Positions 24,759 to 33,500 of a DNA stretch of 50,792 bases are shown here, in pieces. Position numbers and translations under genes: made by a program. Below the pieces are notes generated by a model. It had not been told where the DNA came from and did not search any database. It saw only the letters and a list, made by a program, of their open reading frames with translations. The stretch is from Streptomyces boluensis. GTDB taxonomy: Bacteria; Actinomycetota; Actinomycetes; Streptomycetales; Streptomycetaceae. The stretch covers positions 1-50,792 of the forward strand of contig NZ_JAAAHS010000010.1 of the NCBI RefSeq assembly GCF_009908195.1. The letters are read 5' to 3'. Each line of letters begins with the position of its first letter. Position 1 is the stretch's first letter.

Positions 24759-26102
24759 ATGCCCGAGCTTAGCCAGAGCACCGTCATGCCCAAATCCGAG
24801 GTGCAGGTGAAAGGCCGCTGGCGGCAGTTGTCCCTGCTCGGCGGCACCATGCTGGTCGACAGCACCGAGGCGAGCCTGGTCAGCAGCCTCTTTCCCCTGA
24901 TCCGGCAGTCCCTCGGGGTCTCGCTCGGCGCGCTCGGCATACTGACCGCCGCCGGCAAGATAGCCGGCGCCTTCACCGGGCCTCTGTGGGTGTGGGTGGC
25001 GGAGCGCTGGTCGCGCAAGAGCGTCCTCGTCGTGGCCACCGGGCTCTGGGGTGTGTGGGGCGTGGCGGCGGGCTTCGCACAGAGCTTCGCCCAACTCCTC
25101 GTCCTCTACACCGTGTTGGCGGCCGGCTACGCGGCCGCGCACCCCATCATCACCGAGCTCATCGGCGACCTCTTCGGGGGCTCGACCCGCGGCCGTGCGA
25201 TCGGTGTGGTCTACGGCGCGGTCGCGATGGTGAGCGCGGTGATCGGCCCGCTGAAGGGCCAGCTCGCGGGAGTCGACGAGGGCTGGCGCTGGGGGCTGTG
25301 GGGTGTCGGCACCTTCAACATCCTGCTCGGTCTGGCGATGTGGCTCTGGTTCCGCGACCCGGGACGGGGTGCGGCCGAGGAGCAGCTCGCCGACCTCGAC
25401 CGCGCCACGCGCGACGCCCACTCGAAGCTCACCTGGGCCAAGGCGTTCTCGCTCCTCAAGATCCGCAGCCTGGTCGTCCTCCTGGTCTCCCGCCTGCTTT
25501 CGGGCCATCTCCTCGTGGGCACCTTCGGCGTCGTGTACCTGGTGGACGTGTACGGCTTCAGCACGCAGAAGGCGTCGATCGTGCTGCTCCCCTTCGGCGT
25601 CGGCTACTTCCTGGGCACACTCCTCGGTGGCTTCGCGGCGGACTGGGCCGGCCGGCGCAGCCCCCGCCACGGCCTGGTCACGGTCCTTCAGGCGGCCCAG
25701 TTCGCTTTTGCGGGATTCGCTTTCTTCGGGACCCAGTTCGACTACGGGAGCATCGCTCTGTTCGGTGTCTTCTTCGCCCTCATGGGCGCGGCCCAGGGTG
25801 TCAATCCGAGCGTCAATCGCCCCATGGTCATGGCCATCACCCCACCCGAGCTGCGCGGCGCCGCCTTCGCGATCTACGTCTCCGTCTTCGAGGCGATCGC
25901 CTGGGCCTCCTTCAGCCTCGGCGCCGGCTTCCTCGGTGACGCGATCGGGCTCCGCACCGTCTTCCTGTGGGCGCTCGTCATCCTGATGCTGGTCAACGGC
26001 GCCTTTCTGACGCTCCTTCACCGCTCGTACGGCGAGGACGTGGCCCGTGTCCAGAGGGAACTGCACGAGCGCCGCGAACAGGCCCTCGACTCCGCGACCT
26101 GA
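24759..26102 (+). CDS. MFS transporter
   Basis: 447 residues with about twelve membrane helices. The N-terminal half shows the MFS loop pattern (GPLWVWVAERWSRKSVLVVA), and the second half repeats it (GGFAADWAGRRSPRHGLVTV). N- and C-terminal tails are short and cytoplasmic. The ATG at 24759 opens the frame; a purine stretch (GAGAAAAGAG) lies slightly distant. It sits between a cytoplasmic sulfatase and a cytoplasmic GH1 enzyme, so import of a sulfated glycoside is the simplest role; export of the product cannot be excluded. The GH1 gene follows after 43 bases in what should be the same transcript. Confidence 0.9.
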   Translation: MPELSQSTVMPKSEVQVKGRWRQLSLLGGTMLVDSTEASLVSSLFPLIRQSLGVSLGALGILTAAGKIAGAFTGPLWVWVAERWSRKSVLVVATGLWGVWGVAAGFAQSFAQLLVLYTVLAAGYAAAHPIITELIGDLFGGSTRGRAIGVVYGAVAMVSAVIGPLKGQLAGVDEGWRWGLWGVGTFNILLGLAMWLWFRDPGRGAAEEQLADLDRATRDAHSKLTWAKAFSLLKIRSLVVLLVSRLLSGHLLVGTFGVVYLVDVYGFSTQKASIVLLPFGVGYFLGTLLGGFAADWAGRRSPRHGLVTVLQAAQFAFAGFAFFGTQFDYGSIALFGVFFALMGAAQGVNPSVNRPMVMAITPPELRGAAFAIYVSVFEAIAWASFSLGAGFLGDAIGLRTVFLWALVILMLVNGAFLTLLHRSYGEDVARVQRELHERREQALDSAT

Positions 26103-26145
26103 CCCTTGCCCGCTTACCTGGCCACACGGAAGAGAGAACAAGCTC

Positions 26146-27348
26146 ATGACGCATGCACGACGCCTGCCCGAGGGGTTCCTCTGGGGCGCCTCCACCGCCG
26201 CCCACCAGATCGAGGGCGGCAACACCAACAGCGACTGGTGGGAGTTCGAGCACAGCGGAATTCCTTATGTGAAAGAACCCAGCGGTGACGCCTGCGACAG
26301 TTACCACCGCTGGCGCGAGGACATGGACCTGCTGGCCGAACTCGGCTTCACCGACTACCGGTTCAGCATCGAATGGGCCCGTATCGAACCGGCCCCGGGT
26401 GAGTTCTCCCGCGCCGCCATCGCCCACTACCGGCGCATGGTCGAGGGCGCCCGCGAACGGGGTCTGCGGCCCATGGTGACCCTGCACCACTTCACCAACC
26501 CCCGGTGGTTCGCCGAGCGCGGAGGCTGGGCGGCCGCCGGATCGGACGAGCTGTTCGCCCGCTACCTCACGGCAGCCGCACCCATCTTCGCCACGGACGT
26601 GGCGCACGCGTGCACCATCAACGAACCCAACATCGTCGCCGTCATGGCTGCCGCGCAGGCGGCGCTCGCCTCGGGCCAGGCCGTGAACCTCGCCGCGGAC
26701 CCGCCGGCTCCGGACGAGGCCACCACCGACGCTCTGGTACGGGCGCACGCCCGAGCCGTCGAAACGGTCAAGTCCCTTGCCCCGCACGTGAGTACCGGCT
26801 GGTCCGTCGCCAACCTGGTGTGCGAGGCCCTGCCCGGATCCGAGGAGGTCGCCGCGGCATTCCGGCGCCCACGTGTCGACGTCTTCCTCGAAGCCGCCCG
26901 TGGCGACGACTGGCTCGGAGTGCAGGCGTACACCCGCACTCTCATCGGCCCGAGCGGCCGGCTGCCCGTGCCCGAGGACGCGGAACGCACCCTCACGGGA
27001 TGGGAGTTCTACCCGCGGGCACTGGGCGATGCCGTACGGCACAGCGCTTCCGTCGCCGCCGGCACCCCGCTGATCGTCACCGAGAACGGCATCGCGACCG
27101 ACGACGACTCCCGCCGCGTCCAGTACACCACCGGCGCTCTGGAGTCCCTCGCCGACGCCATGCGCGACGGCGTCGACGTCCGCGGCTACTTCCACTGGAG
27201 CGCACTGGACAACTACGAATGGGGCCGATACGAGCCCACCTTCGGCCTGATCGCCGTCGACCGCGAGACCTTCGCCCGCACCCCCAAGCCCTCGGCCGCC
27301 TGGCTCGGCGCCATCGGCCGCACCCGTGTGCTGCCTGGTGAGGCGTGA
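26146..27348 (+). CDS. GH1 family beta-glucosidase
   Basis: 400 residues from the ATG at 26146. GH1 hallmarks: the N-terminal LPEGFLWGASTAAHQIEGG, SIEWARIEP, the acid/base in TINEPN (Glu160) and the nucleophile in VTENG (Glu313), with LDNYEWGRYEPTFGL near the end. Both catalytic glutamates are present. It is a little shorter than many GH1 enzymes (about 450). No signal peptide. It should cleave a beta-linked glucoside or related sugar in the cytoplasm, fitting import by the MFS gene just upstream. Confidence 0.93.
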   Translation: MTHARRLPEGFLWGASTAAHQIEGGNTNSDWWEFEHSGIPYVKEPSGDACDSYHRWREDMDLLAELGFTDYRFSIEWARIEPAPGEFSRAAIAHYRRMVEGARERGLRPMVTLHHFTNPRWFAERGGWAAAGSDELFARYLTAAAPIFATDVAHACTINEPNIVAVMAAAQAALASGQAVNLAADPPAPDEATTDALVRAHARAVETVKSLAPHVSTGWSVANLVCEALPGSEEVAAAFRRPRVDVFLEAARGDDWLGVQAYTRTLIGPSGRLPVPEDAERTLTGWEFYPRALGDAVRHSASVAAGTPLIVTENGIATDDDSRRVQYTTGALESLADAMRDGVDVRGYFHWSALDNYEWGRYEPTFGLIAVDRETFARTPKPSAAWLGAIGRTRVLPGEA

Positions 27349-27388
27349 GGGCGACGTCTGCGCCGGGGGCTCAGCCGATCTTGGGTGG

Positions 27389-27418
27389 GTGCCGCCGGTC
27401 CCGGAGCCGGCCGGGCAC
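27389..27418. terminator. imperfect hairpin after GH1
   Basis: GTGCC-GCCGG pairs with CCGGC-CG-GGCAC with a two-base bulge, between the convergent stops of GH1 (27348) and the membrane protein (27440). Position fits a terminator; stability is modest. Confidence 0.35.
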
Positions 27419-27439
27419 GGTCGGCCTTGGATGGGCGGT

Positions 27440-27994
27440 TCAGGCGGCGTGGCGGGCGATCGCCCGGTCCGGGTACAGGGCGGTGAACAGCCCCGGGGCC
27501 GCGAAGCCGACGACCTTGATGGCGATGACGGCGGCTGTGGCCTGCGGCGCTTCGTGCAGCAGGACGGCGAGCACGGCTGCGGTGACGGTGAAGGCGCCTG
27601 CCCAGACGCCCGTGATGACGGCGTTGATCCGGTGGAACAGCGGGAGTTCCCAGACCTCGCGCGGCGCGCGACGCCGGGCGATCCCCAGGGTGAAAGGCCG
27701 CCGGATGGCCAGTGAACCCCATGCGGTGGCCGCCAGCCATCCCAGCGACATCGCCGGGCCGTAGTCCTTGACGGGCGCATCCGGCACGCTGAACGCGACG
27801 GCGCCCAGGATGGCGAAGAACACGACCCCGCTGGCCTCGATCACTACCTCGTCCCAGGCGCGGCCCGACCTGCGGTCCGCGGTCAGCAGGGCCGCCGCCA
27901 GTACGAACCCGGCCAGTGCGCCGTATCGCCAGTCGACGCGGGTGGCGACGACGACGAAGGCGATCCAGGGGATGAAGCCGCGGATCTGGGACAT
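27440..27994 (-). CDS. small polytopic membrane protein under PadR control
   Basis: 184 residues from an ATG at 27994 with a perfect GGAGG ribosome site. About five hydrophobic segments (FIPWIAFVVVATR; YGALAGFVLAAALL; ASGVVFFAILGAVAFSV; SLGWLAATAWGSLAI; INAVITGVWAGAFTVTAAVL) and no catalytic motif. The family is not recognised; the arrangement recalls small septation-protein-like or intrinsic membrane proteins. It is divergent from a PadR gene and its promoter overlaps the PadR palindromes, so it is very likely the main PadR target. PadR-controlled membrane proteins are often efflux or stress proteins (inference). Confidence 0.75.
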   Translation of the reverse strand: MSQIRGFIPWIAFVVVATRVDWRYGALAGFVLAAALLTADRRSGRAWDEVVIEASGVVFFAILGAVAFSVPDAPVKDYGPAMSLGWLAATAWGSLAIRRPFTLGIARRRAPREVWELPLFHRINAVITGVWAGAFTVTAAVLAVLLHEAPQATAAVIAIKVVGFAAPGLFTALYPDRAIARHAA

Positions 27995-28029
27995 GCCGGA
28001 ACCTCCAATATTCCACTTGTGACAGGTCG

Positions 28030-28075
28030 AACTTAGACCGTCTAAATTTGACATGTCAAAGTCGAAACGTAGGGT
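28030..28075. promoter_or_regulatory. compact divergent promoter with two palindromes (PadR operator)
   Basis: Palindrome TTTGACATGTCAAA (28047-28060) contains TTGACA on both strands. Rightward: TTGACA 28048-28053, a 16-base spacer, TAGGGT 28070-28075. Leftward: TTGACA (28059-28054), an 18-base spacer, TAAGTT (28035-28030). A second palindrome, TTAGAC-C-GTCTAA (28033-28045), overlaps the leftward -10. The ACATGT centre matches PadR-type sites. Confidence 0.75.
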
Positions 28076-28081
28076 GAGTGC

Positions 28082-28627
28082 ATGAGCCTTCGTCATGCCG
28101 TGCTCGGACTGCTGGCCGCGCAGCCTGCCAGCGGATACGACCTCCTGAAGACCTTTCAGTCCTCTCTGGCGAACGTGTGGCCCGCCACGCAGAGCCAGCT
28201 GTACGGCGAGCTCGCCCGCCTCGCCGACAGCGGCCTGGTCGAGGTGCGCACCGAGGGCCCGCGCGGGCGCAAGGAGTACGAGATCACCGACGCCGGCCGC
28301 CGGGAGCTGCGGCACTGGATCCTGGAGGTCGAACCGGAACGGGTCCGGCGCAGCGACACGTTGCTGCGCGCCTTCCTCCTCGGATCCGTGGAGCCGGAGC
28401 ATGCGCTCGACTTCCTGCAAGGGCGGGCCACAGCCGCCGACGAGCGGCACGCGGAGCTGCGCGCCCTCGCCGCCTCCACCCCCTGGGGCCAGGGGGATCT
28501 CTCGGTGTACGGCCGGATCACGCTCGAATGGGGTCTGCGTTTCAGCGCCATGCAGCGCGAATGGGCGGACTGGGCGGCCGGCCAGATCGCTGCCGCATCA
28601 CCGGCCGTGCAGCAGAAGCCGAGGTAG
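28082..28627 (+). CDS. PadR-family transcriptional regulator (leaderless candidate)
   Basis: 181 residues. The winged helix starts at residue 2 (SLRHAVLGLLAAQPASGYDL) and continues through SQLYGELARLADSGLVEVRT, then GRKEYEITDAGRRELRHWIL; the helical C-terminal half would dimerise. The ATG lies only six bases after a TAGGGT -10 box, so the transcript probably starts at or next to the ATG. It is divergent from the small membrane protein at 27440-27994 and likely represses both genes. It faces the PPTase gene convergently. Confidence 0.9.
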   Translation: MSLRHAVLGLLAAQPASGYDLLKTFQSSLANVWPATQSQLYGELARLADSGLVEVRTEGPRGRKEYEITDAGRRELRHWILEVEPERVRRSDTLLRAFLLGSVEPEHALDFLQGRATAADERHAELRALAASTPWGQGDLSVYGRITLEWGLRFSAMQREWADWAAGQIAAASPAVQQKPR

Positions 28628-28700
28628 TCGCGGGCCGGATTCGTCCCCCGGGCCGCCGATCCGGATGACCGGCGAGGCAATCCGCAGCGTCAGATTCGGT

Positions 28701-29477
28701 TCAGCTTCCTCCGCTGACCAAGATGCCGCCTCGCTGCACCGGCCGAGGTGTCCCCGGTTCCCGTCGGTGATGACGATCGGGTTGCCGGGGGGCGGGCACC
28801 GCGATCGCGGTGAGGAGCAGTCCGTCGCGTACGCGGAACACGCCGTCGAATCCGTTCAGCCGCACTCCGTCCAGCACCGGGCCCGGCACCAGGAGCCGCG
28901 CCGAGAAGGTTCCGGCCACCGGATCCAAGGTGATCAGGGCGTCCTCGAAGTCCAGCCAGCGCCCGGTCAGCGGGAACCAGGCCTTGTAGACGCTCTCCTT
29001 CGCGCTGAACAACAGGCGCTCCCAGTGGACTTCGGGCCGCAGCGTGGCCAGCTGCGCGAGCTGCGCCCGCTCCTGCGGCAGCGTCACACGTTCCAGGATG
29101 CCGGGATGAGGCAGTGGCAGATCGGGTTCCGCGTCCAGGCCCACCGTCAGCACATCGGCCGAGCGGGCCACAGCCGCGCCGCGATAGCCCTCACAGTGCG
29201 TCATGCTGCCGACGAACCCGGCGGGCCACGTGGGCGCCCCGCGTACCCCGGGCAGGATCGGCACGGGCGCAACTCCCAGCTGGGCAAGGGCCCGACGCGC
29301 ACAGCCGCGCACGGTGCCGAACTCCCGGCGACGCTTGTCGACCGAGCCCGCCACCAGGCGGGCCTCTTCAGGGAACAGCGGTGCCGCGCCGGGCGCGTCG
29401 CCGTACGTCTCCACGGCGACGACCGGCAGCGGCAGCAACTCCTCGGTCATGCGTGACCAACTCGGCAGCTCAGCCAC
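28701..29477 (-). CDS. Sfp-type 4'-phosphopantetheinyl transferase
   Basis: Transfers phosphopantetheine from CoA to the serine of carrier proteins, here probably the ACPs of the adjacent PKS. With a GTG start at 29477 (GGAG seven bases upstream, overlapping the thioesterase stop) it has 258 residues; the ATG at 29450 is an alternative with a weak ribosome site. Sfp signatures are visible: the middle GFVGSMTHCEGY, VGLDAEP with Mg-binding Asp115 and Glu117, and LLFSAKESVYKAW with Glu161 and Lys165. The length fits Sfp-type enzymes. It is translationally coupled to the type II thioesterase and transcribed away from the PKS genes. Confidence 0.9.
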   Translation of the reverse strand: MAELPSWSRMTEELLPLPVVAVETYGDAPGAAPLFPEEARLVAGSVDKRRREFGTVRGCARRALAQLGVAPVPILPGVRGAPTWPAGFVGSMTHCEGYRGAAVARSADVLTVGLDAEPDLPLPHPGILERVTLPQERAQLAQLATLRPEVHWERLLFSAKESVYKAWFPLTGRWLDFEDALITLDPVAGTFSARLLVPGPVLDGVRLNGFDGVFRVRDGLLLTAIAVPAPRQPDRHHRREPGTPRPVQRGGILVSGGS

Positions 29478-30240
29478 GTGAAGGCTCCAGAGCTGCGCCT
29501 CGCAGCGCGGCCGTGACGAGCTGAGCCACCTGCGCGGTGTGGCTGTCGAGATAGAAGTGGCCGCCGGGGAATGTCCGCAGATCGGCTCCGGCGCCGGTGT
29601 GCTCCTGCCAGGCGGCCGCATCCTCGACGGAGACGATGGGGTCCGCGTCACCGACGAGCACGGTGAACGGGGTGGTCAGCGGGGGTCCGGGACGCCAGGT
29701 GTACGTCGCAAGCGCGCCGTAGTCGGCCCGGAGCGCGGGCAGGACCATCTCCAGGATCTCAGGCTCGTCGAGCACCCGGGCCCCGGTACCGCCGAGCCGG
29801 CGGATCGCGGAGATCAGCTCGCCGTCGCCGCGCAACTGGTCGTGCGGATCGGGGTGTTCCGCCGGGGCGCGGCGGCCGGAGAGGAAGAGGCGCAGCGGTC
29901 CGGGCGCCTCGCGCTCGGCGAGCAGCCGGGCGGTCTCGTAGGCGACCGCCGCCCCCATGCTGTGCCCGAACAGGGCGTAGGGACGCCCGGGTTGCTCTCG
30001 CTGCTCCGCGAGCAGCTCCTCCGCGACGAGTCGGGCGAGCCGGGCGAGGGACGCGACCGGAGGCTCGCGGCGCCGGTCCTGACGCCCCGGGTACTGCACG
30101 GCGAGCACGTCGAGCTCGCCGGACAGCGCGCGGGAGAGGGCCAGGTAGGAGCTTGCCGCACCTCCGGCATGCGGGAAGCAGTACAGCTTCGGTCCGCTTC
30201 CGGGATCTTGACCGAACCGTCGGAACCAGTCGTTGTCCAC
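29470..30240 (-). CDS. type II thioesterase (PKS editing)
   Basis: A stand-alone alpha/beta-hydrolase that removes aberrant acyl groups from carrier proteins. 256 residues from a GTG at 30240 with AGGAG five bases upstream; an ATG at 30261 is possible. It opens with LYCFPHAGGAASSYLALSRA and has the nucleophile elbow FGHSMG (Ser94), the acid in LVGDADP (Asp200) and the catalytic GGHFYLDSH (His228), the full triad of TEII enzymes. It is coupled to the phosphopantetheinyl transferase and divergent from the first PKS gene, so it serves that cluster. Confidence 0.92.
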   Translation of the reverse strand: MDNDWFRRFGQDPGSGPKLYCFPHAGGAASSYLALSRALSGELDVLAVQYPGRQDRRREPPVASLARLARLVAEELLAEQREQPGRPYALFGHSMGAAVAYETARLLAEREAPGPLRLFLSGRRAPAEHPDPHDQLRGDGELISAIRRLGGTGARVLDEPEILEMVLPALRADYGALATYTWRPGPPLTTPFTVLVGDADPIVSVEDAAAWQEHTGAGADLRTFPGGHFYLDSHTAQVAQLVTAALRGAALEPSRG

Positions 30241-30565
30241 ATCAACTCCTGCGGTGAGCATCTGCGTCGGGCCTCTCGGCCTGTTCAGCCTGCCGGCCTT
30301 CTTCAGTCTGCTCGGTCTCCCTGGTGCGCCGGATCTTCTGGATTGCTGGAGTGGCTTCTTCAGCGAATGCCGGAGTGTCGGTTGTGCGGCGATTTCGTGC
30401 AACGGAGCAAGAGGACTTCCCTAAGTGGCCGGGAGGGACTCCCCGAAGTAGCAGTTGTTGATTGACGTGGCCACTCGCTGATTTCTAAGTTCGCGCTGAA
30501 CGCTTGAACGGTCCGTCAGCGACCGGCCGCGTTCGTTCTTTCGTCGGTGATTCAGAGGGAGTCGC
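30241..30565. promoter_or_regulatory. divergent promoter region between TEII and the PKS genes
   Basis: About 325 bases with no gene. The part at 30440-30500 is clearly less GC-rich than its surroundings and is the probable PKS promoter. AGTGGCC (30424-30430) is mirrored by GGCCACT (30469-30475), a possible regulator half-site pair. GAGGGAG before the ATG at 30566 is the ribosome site. Confidence 0.5.
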
Positions 30566-33500
30566 ATGGGCACGGACGGGAAGTCATCAGGAGAGCCGGT
30601 CGCCATTGTCGGCCTGGCGTGCCGATTTCCAGGTGCTGCCCACCACGACGCCTATTGGGGACTACTTCGCGAAGGCGCCGGAGCAGTGTCGGGACGACCT
30701 GTGTCGCGGGGGCCGGGTTCGCAGCCGGGCGGATTCCTGGAAGGGGTAGACGAATTCGACGCCGAATTCTTTGACATTTCTCCCCGAGAAGCGGCCGCGA
30801 TGGACCCGCAGCAGCGCCTCGCCCTCGAGTTGGGCTGGGAGGCATTCGAGGACGCCGGCATGATTCCGGGAAACCTGCGAGGGGAGAAGGTCGGCGTCTT
30901 CGGCGGAGCCATGTGGGACGACTACGCGACGCTGCAGCACCAGCGGGACGTGGCCTCCAGCACCCGGCACAGCATGACCGGGCTGCACCGCGGCATGATC
31001 GCCAATCGCCTTTCGTACGCGTTCGACCTGCGCGGTCCGAGTCTGGTCGTCGACACCGGTCAGTCCTCGTCCCTGGTGGCGGTCCACCTGGCCGCCGAGA
31101 GCCTGCGCCGTGGTGAGACGACTCTGGCACTGGCGGGCGGCGTGAACCTCGGTCTCGCGGCCGAAAGCACCGCGTACTCCGCGAAGTTCGGCGGTCTGTC
31201 CCCGGACGGCCGGTGCTTCACCTTCGACGCACGTGCCAATGGCTACGTACGGGGTGAGGGCGCCGGATTCGTCGTCCTCAAGCCGCTGTCGCGGGCCCTG
31301 CGGGACGGTGACCGCGTCTACTGCGTGATCGAAGGCTCCGCGACGAACAACGACGGAGCGGGTGAAGGGCTCACCGTACCGAACCCGCGGGCTCAGGAAG
31401 AGGTGCTGCGCGCGGCGTACGACAACGCCGCCGTCGACCCGGCCGCGGTCCAGTACGTCGAACTTCACGGCACCGGAACGAAGGTCGGTGATCCGATCGA
31501 GGCGGCCGCGCTCGGAGCGGTGTTCGGTGGGACCAGGCCGACCGGCCACCCGCTGCTCGTGGGCTCGGTGAAGACGAATATCGGGCACCTGGAAGCCGCC
31601 GCGGGCATCGCCGGCCTGATCAAGGTGGCGTTGAGCATCGCGCGGCGCGAGATCCCCGCCAGCCTCAACTTCGAGACACCCCATCCGGACATCGGGCTCG
31701 ATGCGGCGGGCCTGCGAGTCCAGACCGCCCTGAGCCCCTGGCCGCAGCGCACGGCACCACTTCTCGCGGGAGTCAGCTCCTTCGGCATGGGCGGCACCAA
31801 CTGCCATGTCGTGCTCTCCGATTCCCACGTGCGCCGCGCCGCGGCACCGGACAGCGGTGCCGTACTGCCCGCGCCCCGCTCGGGCAGCGCGCCCGCGGCG
31901 CTGCCGTGGGTCGTCTCCGGACGGTCCGAAGCGGCTCTGCGCGCCCAGGGCCGACAGCTTCGGGCACGGGTCGCGACGGACCCGGAACTGAACCTGGCCG
32001 GACTCGCCCATACGCTTTCCGCGCACCGCACCGCTTTCGAGCACCGTGCGGCGGTCCTCGGCACGAGCCGCGACGACCTCCTGCGCGGTCTGGACGCCCT
32101 CGCGGACGGAACCCGGGCCCCGCACCTGATCCACGGAACGACCAGAGGCTCCGGGAAGAACGCCTTCCTCTTCGCCGGACAGGGCAGCCAGCGTCCGGGT
32201 ATGGGGCGGGACCTGTACGCGTCGGTGCCGGTCTTCGCCGACGCGCTGGACGAGGTGTCCGCGCACTTCGACGCCCAACTGCCGTACGGCCTCAAGGAGA
32301 TGATGTTCGCTCAGCCCGGTACGCCCGAAGCGGCCAGGCTGGACGAGACGAGGTATGCGCAGCCCGCGCTGTTCGCCCTTGAGGTCGCGCTGTTCCGGCT
32401 GATGCAGGAGTGCGGGCCGCGACCTGACTACCTCCTCGGCCACTCCGTGGGTGAGCTCAGCGCCGCCCATGCCGCGGGAGTGCTCTCTCTGCAGGACGCC
32501 TGCGTGCTCGTCGAGGCGCGAGGCAGGCTGATGCAGCAGGCCATGGCCGACGGCGCCATGGTGATGCTCCAGGCCACCGAGGACGAGCTCGGCGCGGAGC
32601 TGGGCCGGTACCCCGGGCGGATCTCCATCGGGGCGGTCAACGGGCCGATGAACAGCGTGCTTTCGGGATGCCGGGAGGCCGTGGCGGACATCGCCGCCGA
32701 TTTCGAGGCCATGGGCCGCAAGGCCAAGTGGCTGAACGTCAGCCATGCCTTCCATTCCCCGCACATGGACGGCGTGCTCGATGAATTCCGGTCCGTGGCA
32801 GCGGAGTTGACCTACTCTCCGGCCCGTATCCCGGTCGTCTCCAACGTCACCGGGAGCCTCGCCGTCGCGGACGAGCTGGCGTCGCCGGACTACTGGACCC
32901 GGCACATCCGCGCGTCCGTGCGCTTCCACGACGGCATACGGCTGCTTGATTCCCAAGGAGTGACGTCCTACCTGGAGTTGGGGCCCGGCGCGCTGACGGC
33001 GATGACCCGGGAGAGCCTGGCGGGCGTCACCCCGTCCAGTGCCACCGTGGTGCCGCTGCTGCGGGCGGGACGGCCGGAGGGCCGTACCGTCGCCGCCGCG
33101 CTGGCCGAGGTGTTCGTCCACGGACAGGACGTGGACTGGCAGGCATTCGCCGCCGGGGACGCCCCCCGGGTCGAACTGCCGACCTATGCCTTCCAGCGCA
33201 GCTCCCACTGGCTCGACGCACCGGGCGGACAGGGCACCCGCGAACAGGCCACGGACGAAGCGGCAGCCGCACCGGCCGCGGACGGACCCGCCCGCGTCGC
33301 AGCACCGTCACAGGCGGGGCCGGACCGGCAGGAGCGGGCCGGTGACGCACCACGCGACACTGATCTCCTCGACCTGGTGCGGGTTTGCGCCGCGACGGTG
33401 CTCGGGCATCTCACGGCCGAGGCGATCGACGCGGAGAAGACCTTCAAGCAGCTCGGGTTCGACTCGGTCGGCGCCGCCGAGCTCAGCGCTGAACTGGCCA

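Noticed and set aside
30566..31830. Possibility that the first KS is a normal extending KS with a sequencing error at the active site.
   Set aside because: CAG (Gln) instead of TGC requires more than one base change, and KSQ is followed directly by AT and ACP, the standard loading-module order.
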